Below are positions 8,737 to 16,659 of a stretch of DNA of 25,291 nt, piece by piece (the stretch's first letter is position 1; the number at the start of each line of letters is the position of its first letter). The notes beneath the pieces are model-generated. The model was not told the origin of the DNA, searched no databases, and saw nothing but the letters and a program-made list of their open reading frames with translations. This DNA comes from an uncultured Ruminococcus sp. (GTDB lineage Bacteria > Bacillota > Clostridia > Oscillospirales > Ruminococcaceae): assembly GCA_946404705.1 (NCBI GenBank), contig CAMJES010000004.1, forward strand, positions 1 to 25,291, read 5' to 3'. A program made the position numbers and the translations under genes.

Positions 8737-8769
8737 CCTTTCCATAATTTATATAATAGTATGGAAAGG
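8737..8769 (-). repeat. perfect 10-bp inverted repeat covering the ylmC-type gene's ribosome binding site
   Basis: CCTTTCCATA (8737-8746) and TATGGAAAGG (8760-8769) are perfect complements around a 13-base AT-rich loop, between the mutS2 stop and the ylmC-like start. In the - strand transcript the downstream arm contains GGAAAGG, the ribosome binding site for the start at 8727. There is no following U tract, so it is not a standard terminator. Confidence 0.75.
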
Positions 8770-8785
8770 AGTGCTTGTTCTATGC

Positions 8786-11152
8786 TTATTTCAGTTCAAT
8801 AACAGTAACACCGTCTTCTCCCTCGCCGAAAAGACCTGCACGGAAGCTTTTTACCGATGGATGCGATTTAAGATGCTTCTGTATTCCGGCACGAAGAACT
8901 CCCGTTCCCTTTCCGTGAATTACGGTGATAATTCCTGCACCTGTCAAAACGGCATTATCAATGAACATATCCAGCTCATGAATACCCTCGTCAACAGCGC
9001 AGCCTCGTATGTCAAGCTCAAGCGACGGTTTTCTTTGAAGCTTGCTCTGCACACCTGCTTTCGATATCTTCTTGTTCTGAACAGTTACCTTCGGTTCATT
9101 TTCAATAAGCCTCAGCTTGCTGATATTGACCTTGGTTTTCATAATTCCGGCTTGAACAAAAACATTTCCGCTGCTGTCGGGATCGCTTGCAAGGATTCCT
9201 GTCTTGTCGATATCAAAAATAAGAACTTTATCCCCTCTTTTCAGCGGACGCGGAAGCTTGTATTCCTTGCGCTCACGCTGCTGAACGGGGTTTGCCGTGT
9301 CATACATCTTGCTCATTGCGGACTTCTGACGGGATTTTGCACTTGCAAGATCAGCCTTGTTCTGCTGTTTTTTCATGTCTTCAAGCTGACCGAGCAGCTC
9401 ATCCGACTGCATACGGCAGCTTTCAACGATGCGCATTGCCTGAACACGGGCTTTTTCAAGCTCCCCTGCCTTTTTCTCGTTAAGCTCGTCAAGCTCCTTT
9501 TCAAGCTGAGCAGTTTTTTCAGCCTGCTCATTTTTAAGCCGTGTAAGTTCACGGTTTTGATTTTCAAGGTCAATTCTCGCCTTTTCAAGATTTGCAACGA
9601 CCTCTTCAAAGCGCTGATTTTCCGAAGATACAAGGGATTTTGCACGGTTTATAACGCTTTCGGGAACTCCAAGCTTGGAAGAAATCGAAAAAGCGTTGGA
9701 TTTACCCGGAGAGCCGATTATAAGTCGATATGTCGGCTGCATAGTAGCCGTGTCAAATTCGCAGGACGCATTTTCTATGCCCTTTGTTTCTATCGCAAAA
9801 AGCTTAAGCTCCTGATAATGCGTTGTAACAAGCAGCTTTGCGCCTTTTTCTATCATATTTTCAATTATAGATACAGCAAGCGCAGCACCCTCAACGGGAT
9901 CGGTACCCGAACCAAGTTCATCGAGCAGTATAAGTGAACGGTCATCAGCAGCTTCAAGTATCTTTACAACGCTGCTCATGTGCGATGAAAACGTCGAAAG
10001 GCTCTGCTCTATGCTCTGCTGGTCGCCTATATTTACAAGAATATGCTCAAAAACGGACACTCTGCTTCCGTCAGATGCAGGTATCATAAGTCCGCACATA
10101 GCCATTGCCGTCAGAAGTCCCGTTGTTTTAAGAATTACAGTTTTACCGCCCGTGTTAGGACCCGTAACAATAAGCGCCTGATAATCCTCGCCAAGCTTGA
10201 TATCGACCGGAACGACCTTATCCGCAGCAATAAGCGGATGCCGTGCTTTTTTCAGGTCTGTTGCTCCATCGTCAGAAATTACGGGAATACAGCCTTTCAT
10301 TTTCGTACCGAGGTTTGCTTTTGCAAAATACAGATTAAGCTCCGCACAAGTTTCATAATCGGCAGAAAGACTTTCTGCACAGTATGAACAGTCGCCCGAC
10401 AGCTCCGCAATAATGCGTTCTATTTCCTCCTGCTCTCGGCTTCGGAGAATTTTTATATCATTGTTTGCCTCAACAACAGACATAGGTTCAATAAAATAGG
10501 TTGAACCCGTTGCCGAAGTAGCGTGAACAAGTCCCGGAACATTGCCCTTATGCTCGGCTTTGACCGGAAGAACATAACGACCGTCACGGATAGTAACGAT
10601 ATTCTCCTGCAAAGATTTCTGAACCTCGGAATTTCGTACAAGCTTATCAAGACTCTCTCGTATCTTTACGCCTGCCTGCGCGATCTTACGCCGTATATCA
10701 GCCAGTTCGTGACTTGCCATATTGGAAATTTCATCTTCGGATAGGATAGAATTCTTGATCTTATCTTCAAGATAGCTGTTCGGAGAAAGCGAAGAAAAAA
10801 GCTCGGAAAGAGTTGTGTCATTCTCCTCAACGGATTTATACCAATCCGTGATTATTCTCACCTGATAAAGCATCTGACCGATATCAAGAAGCTCACGAAG
10901 CGAAAGACTTGCGCCCGATGAAGCTCTGCGAAGCGAACCTCTGATGTCCTTAAACGCAGTAAATCCGGGCGTACCGTATTTTACCGAGAGATCAAACGCA
11001 TCTTCGGTTTTCTTCATTTCTTTTTTTACTTTGTCAAGATCGGTGCAAGGCGTAAGCTCAAGTGCCATCTCCTTTGTTCGTGAGTTGGAGGCTTCATCTG
11101 ATAGCATCTCCAAAATTTTATGTAGTTCAAGTGACTTATAGTAGTTATTCAT
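8786..11152 (-). CDS. mutS2: endonuclease MutS2
   Basis: MutS2 is a MutS-family ATPase with a C-terminal Smr nuclease domain. It is linked to suppression of homologous recombination and, in Bacillus, to rescue of collided ribosomes. The 788-residue protein has the usual layout. An N-terminal clamp/lever region is followed by the ATPase with Walker A GPNTGGKT starting at residue 331, then the STFSSHM block and the LLDELGSGTDPVEG Walker B region. A long charged coiled coil runs roughly over residues 520-620. The Smr domain starts at LDIRG (residue 713) and carries HGKGTGVL. It lacks the mismatch-recognition domain of MutS. The start ATG 11152 overlaps the recO stop by four bases (ATGA), so translation is probably coupled. 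Confidence 0.97.
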   Translation of the reverse strand: MNNYYKSLELHKILEMLSDEASNSRTKEMALELTPCTDLDKVKKEMKKTEDAFDLSVKYGTPGFTAFKDIRGSLRRASSGASLSLRELLDIGQMLYQVRIITDWYKSVEENDTTLSELFSSLSPNSYLEDKIKNSILSEDEISNMASHELADIRRKIAQAGVKIRESLDKLVRNSEVQKSLQENIVTIRDGRYVLPVKAEHKGNVPGLVHATSATGSTYFIEPMSVVEANNDIKILRSREQEEIERIIAELSGDCSYCAESLSADYETCAELNLYFAKANLGTKMKGCIPVISDDGATDLKKARHPLIAADKVVPVDIKLGEDYQALIVTGPNTGGKTVILKTTGLLTAMAMCGLMIPASDGSRVSVFEHILVNIGDQQSIEQSLSTFSSHMSSVVKILEAADDRSLILLDELGSGTDPVEGAALAVSIIENMIEKGAKLLVTTHYQELKLFAIETKGIENASCEFDTATMQPTYRLIIGSPGKSNAFSISSKLGVPESVINRAKSLVSSENQRFEEVVANLEKARIDLENQNRELTRLKNEQAEKTAQLEKELDELNEKKAGELEKARVQAMRIVESCRMQSDELLGQLEDMKKQQNKADLASAKSRQKSAMSKMYDTANPVQQRERKEYKLPRPLKRGDKVLIFDIDKTGILASDPDSSGNVFVQAGIMKTKVNISKLRLIENEPKVTVQNKKISKAGVQSKLQRKPSLELDIRGCAVDEGIHELDMFIDNAVLTGAGIITVIHGKGTGVLRAGIQKHLKSHPSVKSFRAGLFGEGEDGVTVIELK

Positions 11153-11943
11153 GTTGTTTGACCTTTCTCAAAGGGGTTGCATATTTCGTGATAATAATTT
11201 AGTGATTTAAACGTCCTGCCGAACTGCGTGTAGATGTATTTTTCCGTAACCTCGTTGACCTTTGCCTGAACGCTGTCGGAAACACGGAAATTGAACAGCT
11301 TTTCCATCTGTGAAAGCGCAATATGCTGCAAAGTTTCAAACGCAGCATGGCTTAATTTCACTCGATAGTAGCTTTCTTCAAGACCTTTTTCAAGGAAATG
11401 CTCTTCGCAGTAAAACCTCGCCTTATCAATAATGAAATACATTGGGTCGGCTTCATAATCATAGCATATCCTGCACCCGATAAGCTGCGGAACCAAGCCT
11501 ATTTCCGTTACAAAACGCAGTTCAAAAACGCTTTTGATAAACTCGCAGCTTCTCTGGTCGGTGTTTAGAAAATACAGGCAGTTGAGCATAAGCCGCATTA
11601 TATCATGCTCGTGCATTCTGTTTGTGGCAAGCACAGCATGACGGGCAAGTTCTCCGAAATAACAAGCCAGCGAAAGCTTTTTTATATCAAGCCTGAGATT
11701 ATAAAAATCATGCTTTATCTCGCTGCTGTCAAGATAATACTTGCCGTTGTTTATCCTAAGGCAAAATGTCGAATAAGCAAAAAGCTGAGTTGCAGCGTGG
11801 TTTTTGGAAGTTATCTTCTTTGAGCCTTTTGCTGAAACTTCAAGCGTTCCGTAATTCTCGGTGAGAATGCTGATATATTTATCGTTGTCGCCAACGCTTC
11901 TTTCCAAAACAACAATTCCGTCAACAGTCAGCATTGACGCCAT
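11149..11943 (-). CDS. recO: DNA repair protein RecO
   Basis: RecO helps load RecA on SSB-coated single-stranded DNA together with RecR/RecF and anneals complementary strands. The product is 264 residues from ATG 11943. It starts with MASMLTVDGIVVLERSVGD, the OB-fold region of RecO, followed by ISILTENYGTLEVSAKG. A CRIC...FYCEEH stretch in the C-terminal half corresponds to the RecO zinc site, with the last ligand as His instead of Cys. GTGAG (11957-11953) is spaced nine bases from ATG 11943. ATGs at 11952 and 11934 are alternatives, and the frame stays open much further upstream, but that extension overlaps the yqzL-like gene and shows no family match. Confidence 0.93.
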   Translation of the reverse strand: MASMLTVDGIVVLERSVGDNDKYISILTENYGTLEVSAKGSKKITSKNHAATQLFAYSTFCLRINNGKYYLDSSEIKHDFYNLRLDIKKLSLACYFGELARHAVLATNRMHEHDIMRLMLNCLYFLNTDQRSCEFIKSVFELRFVTEIGLVPQLIGCRICYDYEADPMYFIIDKARFYCEEHFLEKGLEESYYRVKLSHAAFETLQHIALSQMEKLFNFRVSDSVQAKVNEVTEKYIYTQFGRTFKSLNYYHEICNPFEKGQTT

Positions 11944-11959
11944 TTTTTTCATCTCACTT

Positions 11960-12142
11960 TCAGCTTTCGGAAACAACAATATCTGCTTCCTGATTACAAA
12001 AATGCGGTTCTTCGCCGGATATGCATGAATTACCATATTCCGCAGAATTACCGCAATTGTATATTCCTTTATATCTAAGATAGTCGGCAATATTGCCGCT
12101 TTTGGCAAATTCATTCCAAAGTGTGTCTTTTTCTTCCATCAT
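11960..12142 (-). CDS. yqzL: YqzL-like small protein with cysteine-containing tail
   Basis: This 60-residue product contains LWNEFAKSGNIADYLRYKGI, which matches the short YqzL family of Firmicutes that is usually encoded between era (or cdd) and recO; the context here is exactly that. The function of YqzL is unknown. Bacillus-type members are under 50 residues; this one has a C-terminal extension with Cys30, Cys40, His47 and Cys49 that could bind metal, which is inference. The start could be ATG 12142 or the next codon, ATG 12139. The gene ends eight bases before the recO ATG at 11952 and 17 before the preferred 11943, which supports co-translation. Upstream is a possible promoter overlapping the end of era. 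Confidence 0.75.
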   Translation of the reverse strand: MMEEKDTLWNEFAKSGNIADYLRYKGIYNCGNSAEYGNSCISGEEPHFCNQEADIVVSES

Positions 12143-12176
12143 AATAAAGCCCCGCTTCCGGTAAAACTATATTATG

Positions 12177-12205
12177 ATTATACCCTGTGAATCCTTATTT
12201 ATCAG
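12177..12205 (-). promoter_or_regulatory. possible internal promoter upstream of the yqzL-like gene, recO and mutS2
   Basis: On the - strand a perfect TATAAT (12182-12177) is preceded at 17 bases by CTGATA (12205-12200), four of six matches to a -35 box. It overlaps the era stop codon. A secondary promoter inside the long operon would fit, but the -35 is weak. Confidence 0.35.
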
Positions 12206-13109
12206 AGGTATTATTTGAAAGTCCGAAGCTTCTTATCAAAGCTTCGCTGTTGCGCCAATCCTCTTTGACCTTGACCCAGCATTGAAGATTTACTTTTATC
12301 TCAAAGAATTTCTCAAGATCTTCACGGGCATATTGTCCGATCTTTTTGAGCATAGCACCCTTTTTTCCGATTATCATTCCCTTGTGGGAATCTCTTTCGC
12401 AGTATATTACCGCGGAAATATCAAGGATATCATCTCCCGACATATCGGTTCTTTCGCTCATCTGCTCAACGGTGACTGCAATGCCGTGTGGAACCTCGTC
12501 ATGCATAAGACGAAGTATCTTTTCACGCACGATCTCCGCCGCAAGCACACGTTCGGGCTGGTCGGTAAACGAATCATCCGGGAAATAATGCGGCCCGTCA
12601 ACAGCATATTTCTTCGTTTCTTCCCAAACAATATCAATTCCGTCATTTCGGATAACACTTATCGGTATAACGCTCTTGAAATCATACAGCGAAGAAAACT
12701 CCGCAATTTTAAGCGCAACCTTTTCCTTGTCGGGAAGAAGGTCTATCTTGTTCAATATCAGAATTACATTGTCGTTCTTGTGAAAGCTTTTGATGATCGA
12801 CCTATCAATGTCATTGATGTTCTTAGACACGTCTGCTACCATAAGAATAAGATCAACATCGGTAACGGAATCCTTCACAGCTTTATTCATACATTCTCCG
12901 AGCTTGTTTTTAGCTTTCTGAACGCCGGGGGTGTCCATAAAAACATACTGTGCTTCATTCTCGGTGACGATTCCGGTAATTCTGGTTCGTGTAGTCTGCG
13001 GCTTGGAGCTGATAACAGCAATTTTCTCGCCGACAAGTGCGTTGAGCAGCGATGATTTGCCGGCATTGGCACGGCCTACAATAGTTATAAACTCAATTTT
13101 TTTATTCAT
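12195..13109 (-). CDS. era: GTPase Era
   Basis: Era is an essential GTPase that binds the 3' end of 16S rRNA during 30S assembly and is membrane-associated in part. The 304-residue protein shows G1 GRANAGKSS (residues 12-20), a QTTRTRITG switch I/G2 region, G3 DTPG near residue 60 and G4 NKID near 124. The C-terminal KH domain contains HKGMIIGKKGAMLKKIG. Normal G1 in this family is GRPNVGKS, so RANAGK is a mild variant. It starts 18 bases after the ybeY stop and belongs to the phoH-ybeY-era run. The Bacillus neighbours dgkA and cdd are absent. Confidence 0.98.
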   Translation of the reverse strand: MNKKIEFITIVGRANAGKSSLLNALVGEKIAVISSKPQTTRTRITGIVTENEAQYVFMDTPGVQKAKNKLGECMNKAVKDSVTDVDLILMVADVSKNINDIDRSIIKSFHKNDNVILILNKIDLLPDKEKVALKIAEFSSLYDFKSVIPISVIRNDGIDIVWEETKKYAVDGPHYFPDDSFTDQPERVLAAEIVREKILRLMHDEVPHGIAVTVEQMSERTDMSGDDILDISAVIYCERDSHKGMIIGKKGAMLKKIGQYAREDLEKFFEIKVNLQCWVKVKEDWRNSEALIRSFGLSNNTSDK

Positions 13110-13127
13110 AAAAATAAATTCCTTTTG

Positions 13128-13631
13128 TCATTCGCCTTCATTTACAAATGTTGCGTCCCTTGAAATACCAAGAGAATCAAGGATTATCTCTTCCTTTTCA
13201 TGCATTTTGGCAGCGTCAAGCGGAGATGTTTCGTGGTCATAGCCTAAAAGATGAAGCATGGAATGTACAGTAAGGAAGCCGACCTCTCTTTCAAGGGAGT
13301 GTCCGTAAATATGTGCCTGCTTAACAGCGGTTTCCATAGAAATTACTACATCACCAAGCAGATAAGCTCCCGTTTCGTTATTCATATCATAAACGCCGTT
13401 CTCACCCAAAGGAAACGAGAGAACATCGGTGGATTTATCCTTGTTTCTGTAAGCACGATTAAGCTTGCGTATCTCCGCATTATCCACAAAGGAAACGCTT
13501 ACTTCGGCAGCTCCGGGGAACTTCTCCGTTGTGAGGACAGCCTGACAGCATTTTCTCACAAGAAGTCTAAGTCCGACGGGAATTTTTACTTCACGCTGAT
13601 TATTTCTTATCATAACTTTCACTTTTGCCAT
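13128..13631 (-). CDS. ybeY: endoribonuclease YbeY
   Basis: YbeY is a metal-dependent endoribonuclease that takes part in 16S rRNA 3'-end maturation and 70S quality control. The 167-residue product carries the H-x3-H-x5-H zinc motif at His123, His127 and His133 (HSMLHLLGYDH). Upstream are the conserved LNRAYRNKDKSTDVLSFP block and LGDVVISME. The start at ATG 13631 has AAAGGA about 11 bases upstream, inside the last codons of phoH; the two genes are separated by only six bases. Its place between phoH and era is the classical arrangement. Confidence 0.97.
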   Translation of the reverse strand: MAKVKVMIRNNQREVKIPVGLRLLVRKCCQAVLTTEKFPGAAEVSVSFVDNAEIRKLNRAYRNKDKSTDVLSFPLGENGVYDMNNETGAYLLGDVVISMETAVKQAHIYGHSLEREVGFLTVHSMLHLLGYDHETSPLDAAKMHEKEEIILDSLGISRDATFVNEGE

Positions 13632-13637
13632 TGCAGA

Positions 13638-14618
13638 TCATTTCCTTTCCATATTTTTTTCTCTTCTTTGTTCATTTGCTTTTTCGTATGCTCTGATAAT
13701 ATCCTGAACGAGCTTATGACGAACAACGTCCTTCTCGGTAAAATGCATTATAGCAATATCATCAACGTTTTTGAGTACCCTCATCGCATCAATAAGTCCC
13801 GATTTGCTGCTCTCGGGCAGGTCTATCTGAGTAATATCACCCGTTATTACCATTTTGCTGTTAAAACCAAGTCTTGTAAGGAACATTTTTATCTGTTCAC
13901 GTGTAGTATTCTGCGCTTCATCAAGAATTATGAACGAATCATCAAGCGTTCTACCACGCATATATGCAAGCGGCGCGACTTCAATAGTTCCGCGCTCCAT
14001 GTGCTTGGCAAAGGATTCCGCGCCAAACATATCAAACAGCGCGTCATAAAGCGGCCGCAAATACGGGTCAACCTTATTCTGCAGATCGCCCGGCAGAAAT
14101 CCAAGCTTTTCACCTGCTTCGACTGCAGGTCTTGTGAGGATTATCTTGTTTATCTCATGCGCTTTAAACGCTTTGACCGCCATTGCAACAGCAAGATAGG
14201 TCTTTCCTGTTCCTGCAGGGCCTACCCCCATTACTATCGTGTTATTCTCTATCGCTTTGACATAGTTTTTCTGACCGAGCGTTTTCGCCTTAACGACCTT
14301 TCCGCCCGTTGTTACGCATATACCGCCGTCAGCAAGCTTGACCGCCTGCTCGGATTCACCCTCTTCCACCAGAGAGCTTACATATCTGATGCTTTGTTCG
14401 TTTATAGTTTCGCCTTTTTTTATAAGATCAAGCAGAGCCTTGACCGCACATTCCGCACGGCGCACTCCGTCTTCCTCACCGCTTATGCGGATATCGTTGC
14501 CTCGGCTTAGAACCGCAACGCTGTACTGCCGCTGTATAATATTGATATTTTCGTCAAAATTCCCGAAAAGTGCGCTTATTTCGTCAACATTGTCAACCTT
14601 GATTATTCGCTCTGCCAT
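13638..14618 (-). CDS. phoH: PhoH-family ATPase (YbeZ type)
   Basis: This is a PhoH/YbeZ-type RNA-associated ATPase, thought to act with YbeY in RNA processing. The 326-residue protein has an N-terminal KH-like region, Walker A GPAGTGKT at residues 133-140, and the family blocks LTRPAVEAGEKLGFLPGD and DPYLRPLYDA. Walker B is FIILDEAQNTT and sensor-type is VITGDITQIDLP. The start is ATG 14618 with GAGGTGA close upstream. It is the first gene of the phoH-to-ylmC run. The 110 bases upstream are very AT-rich; I could not choose a promoter there with confidence. Confidence 0.96.
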   Translation of the reverse strand: MAERIIKVDNVDEISALFGNFDENINIIQRQYSVAVLSRGNDIRISGEEDGVRRAECAVKALLDLIKKGETINEQSIRYVSSLVEEGESEQAVKLADGGICVTTGGKVVKAKTLGQKNYVKAIENNTIVMGVGPAGTGKTYLAVAMAVKAFKAHEINKIILTRPAVEAGEKLGFLPGDLQNKVDPYLRPLYDALFDMFGAESFAKHMERGTIEVAPLAYMRGRTLDDSFIILDEAQNTTREQIKMFLTRLGFNSKMVITGDITQIDLPESSKSGLIDAMRVLKNVDDIAIMHFTEKDVVRHKLVQDIIRAYEKANEQRREKNMERK

Positions 14619-14728
14619 ACAGTCACCTCAGATTATATTTGCTAATATATTATTTTAACACAAAAAATAATAAAATAAAAGTATGAAAAATTAATATTTT
14701 ACCATTTTATGCTTATTTTTTTATTTTC

Positions 14729-15382
14729 TCAAAGGGCTATCACTTCTGCAAGTTCGCTGACATTTTTAACAATATATTCCGCGCCTGCATGAAGGAGTTC
14801 GGGATATGAGCCGTAACCGTAGAGAACCCCTGCCGTTTTGATGTTGTGTTCTCTTGCTCCGATAACATCATATTTTCTGTCGCCCACCATAAGTATCCTT
14901 GACGGATCGTCTATTTTAAGCTGTTTCATTGCATAATCAATAACATCAGCTTTTCTGACGATCTTTTCATCAAGTGACGCACCTGCGATATATTCAAACA
15001 TCTGCGACATATGAAGATGCTGAATTATCCGCCTTGCAAAAAGCTCAGGCTTTGAAGTCGCGATAACAGCCTTTTTCCCCGAAGAATTAATAAAAGAAAG
15101 CAGTTTATCGACCCTCTTATACGGCCAGCATCTCAGTATACCGTGCTTCTCGTAAAATACCCGATAATATGATATTGCTTTTTCAGCCTCTTCATCCGAA
15201 AAGCCATAATAGTACATAAAAGAATCTTTAAGAGGAGGGCCTACAAAAACATTGAGCGCGCTCAGTTCATTCTCAATTATTCCCATTCTTTTCAGCGCAT
15301 ATTGAACAGAAAGCGTGATTCCATCGCCCGAATCTATCATTGTTCCGTCAAGATCAAAGAATATATAGTCAAATCTGCCCAT
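14729..15382 (-). CDS. HAD-superfamily phosphatase, phosphoglycolate phosphatase-like
   Basis: This 217-residue protein belongs to the HAD class IA hydrolases. Motif I is FFDLDGT with nucleophile Asp10 and Asp12; motif II is VIATSKPE, and motif IV is MVGDRKYDVIGA near residue 165. The helical cap between motifs I and II is present. Similar proteins are labelled phosphoglycolate phosphatase (Gph) or pyrophosphatase PpaX, but the substrate cannot be set from sequence. The start is ATG 15382 with GGAGG seven bases upstream. It has its own strong promoter (15465-15493) and is divergent from the WYL regulator. No clear terminator follows before phoH. Confidence 0.88.
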   Translation of the reverse strand: MGRFDYIFFDLDGTMIDSGDGITLSVQYALKRMGIIENELSALNVFVGPPLKDSFMYYYGFSDEEAEKAISYYRVFYEKHGILRCWPYKRVDKLLSFINSSGKKAVIATSKPELFARRIIQHLHMSQMFEYIAGASLDEKIVRKADVIDYAMKQLKIDDPSRILMVGDRKYDVIGAREHNIKTAGVLYGYGSYPELLHAGAEYIVKNVSELAEVIAL

Positions 15383-15464
15383 AGAATATCCTCCAACTCC
15401 TACTTTGAATCATTGATCTTCACCCGAAACAAAACAGCCGCCCATTTCTGCATAAACTATTCAG

Positions 15465-15493
15465 ATTATATCACAATACTACAGATTTTTCAA
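15465..15493 (-). promoter_or_regulatory. sigma-A promoter of the HAD phosphatase gene
   Basis: On the - strand TTGAAA (15493-15488) and a perfect TATAAT (15470-15465) are spaced by 17 bases. The leader would be about 75 nt. Confidence 0.68.
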
Positions 15494-15545
15494 GAATAAA
15501 TGCTCGTAAAATACCTAATATCGATTTTATTTTCATTTTATAGCA

Positions 15546-15560
15546 AAATAAGTGTTATTT
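15546..15560. repeat. AAATAA-GTG-TTATTT palindrome just upstream of the WYL-gene -35 box
   Basis: This is a perfect six-base inverted repeat with a 3-base centre, ending two bases before the -35 box at 15562. It lies between the divergent HAD and WYL promoters, a normal place for an operator. It is AT-rich, so chance is a fair alternative. Confidence 0.4.
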
Positions 15561-15561
15561 C

Positions 15562-15590
15562 TTGCATTTCTTTATGTAAAATGGTATAAT
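15562..15590 (+). promoter_or_regulatory. sigma-A promoter of the WYL regulator
   Basis: TTGCAT at 15562-15567 and a perfect TATAAT at 15585-15590 have a 17-base spacer. Transcription would start near 15597. Confidence 0.7.
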
Positions 15591-15613
15591 AACTAATGTG
15601 GAAAACTTTGAAT

Positions 15614-15637
15614 ACGCTAAAATGTTTGAATTAGCGT
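15614..15637 (+). repeat. inverted repeat ACGCTAA-N10-TTAGCGT in the WYL-gene leader
   Basis: Seven-base perfect arms at 15614-15620 and 15631-15637 lie at about +18 to +41 of the predicted transcript. It could be an operator for the downstream regulator or a leader hairpin. It is not followed by a U tract close enough to be a clear terminator, although CTTTTTTA comes two bases later. Confidence 0.55.
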
Positions 15638-15662
15638 CTACTTTTTTATGGGAAGTGATATT

Positions 15663-16640
15663 TTGGCACAATCCAGACCGCATCTCAAACTTCTGTATAT
15701 CGCAAAAATACTATATGAAGAAACGGACGAGAACCACCCTGTTTCAATAGCAGAGTTGATAGAAAAGCTTTCGGAAGTAGGGATAAGCGCAGAACGAAAA
15801 TCAATTTACAGCGATATGGAATGTCTTCAAGAATTCGGACTTGACATAATCACCGTCAAGGATAAATGCAACCGTTACTATATTGCAAGCAGACAGTTTG
15901 AGCTGCCCGAGCTTAAGCTTCTTGCCGATGCAGTTTGTTCCGCAAAATTCCTTACCGAAAAGAAATCCCAGCAGCTTCTTGAAAAGATCGAGTCGCTTGC
16001 GGGAGTTCACGAAGGAATGCTTATCGAACGTCAGGTAATGGTTGTCGACCGTGTAAAATCAATGAACGAACAGATCTACATAAACGTTGACACCATTCAT
16101 AAAGCAATAAACGAAGGTAAACAGATATCATTCCGTTATTTCGATTACAGCACGAACAAACAGAAGGTGTTCCGCGAGGGTGAAAGAATATGTTCGCCGT
16201 GTGCGCTGACATGGAACGATGAGAAATACTATCTTGTATCCTATTATTTGAAATATCCCGATAACTATACAAACTTCCGTGTTGACCGCATGGCAAATAT
16301 AAAGATACTTGACGAACCCGTGCTTAAATCTCCCAATGAACTGAATATTTCCGAATATCTGAATTCAACCTTTTCAATGTTCAGCGGAGATACTGTTGAA
16401 GCTGTGCTGAAATTTGACAAAAAGCTGATAAATCCCGTTATCGACCGATTCGGGATCAATGCCGATATAAAAAATCTTGATGTAGACCATTTTAAGATCA
16501 AGGTCAACATCAAGGCACAGCCGCCATTTTTTGCGTGGATTTTTCAGTTTGGAAAGGGCGCTTCGATCATTTCGCCCGAATCATTGAAAAATGACTACAA
16601 AAAAATGCTTACGGATGTGATAAATAATTGTGATGAATAA
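15663..16640 (+). CDS. WYL-domain transcriptional regulator
   Basis: This is a DNA-binding regulator with an N-terminal helix-turn-helix (ISAERKSIYSDMECLQEFGL is the typical HTH_11/DeoR-like pattern) and a WYL ligand-binding domain. The latter has ISFRYFDYS, EGERICSPCALTWNDEKYYLVSYY and FRVDRM, followed by a C-terminal WCX-like part. WYL domains are known or proposed to sense nucleic-acid or nucleotide ligands. I prefer TTG 15663, giving 325 residues, because GGAAGTGA (15651-15658) is well placed for it. The in-frame ATG at 15648 would add five residues but has no ribosome binding site. The next gene's ribosome binding site starts eight bases after its stop, so it heads a small operon. Confidence 0.88.
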   Translation: MAQSRPHLKLLYIAKILYEETDENHPVSIAELIEKLSEVGISAERKSIYSDMECLQEFGLDIITVKDKCNRYYIASRQFELPELKLLADAVCSAKFLTEKKSQQLLEKIESLAGVHEGMLIERQVMVVDRVKSMNEQIYINVDTIHKAINEGKQISFRYFDYSTNKQKVFREGERICSPCALTWNDEKYYLVSYYLKYPDNYTNFRVDRMANIKILDEPVLKSPNELNISEYLNSTFSMFSGDTVEAVLKFDKKLINPVIDRFGINADIKNLDVDHFKIKVNIKAQPPFFAWIFQFGKGASIISPESLKNDYKKMLTDVINNCDE

Positions 16641-16659
16641 AAAGAATGAGGTAAAAGCT

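Noticed and set aside
8666..9937. A 423-codon open frame on the + strand opposite mutS2
   Set aside because: It lies wholly antisense to a certain gene, has no ribosome binding site or recognisable domain, and its odd composition follows from the codon use of mutS2.
11944..12114. Long N-terminal extension of RecO
   Set aside because: The extra 57 residues have no similarity to RecO, overlap the yqzL-like gene in another frame, and lack a ribosome binding site.
13251..14510. A 419-codon open frame on the + strand opposite ybeY and phoH
   Set aside because: It is antisense to two certain genes and rich in Cys, Phe and Tyr as expected of a reverse-frame shadow; no family match or start signal.
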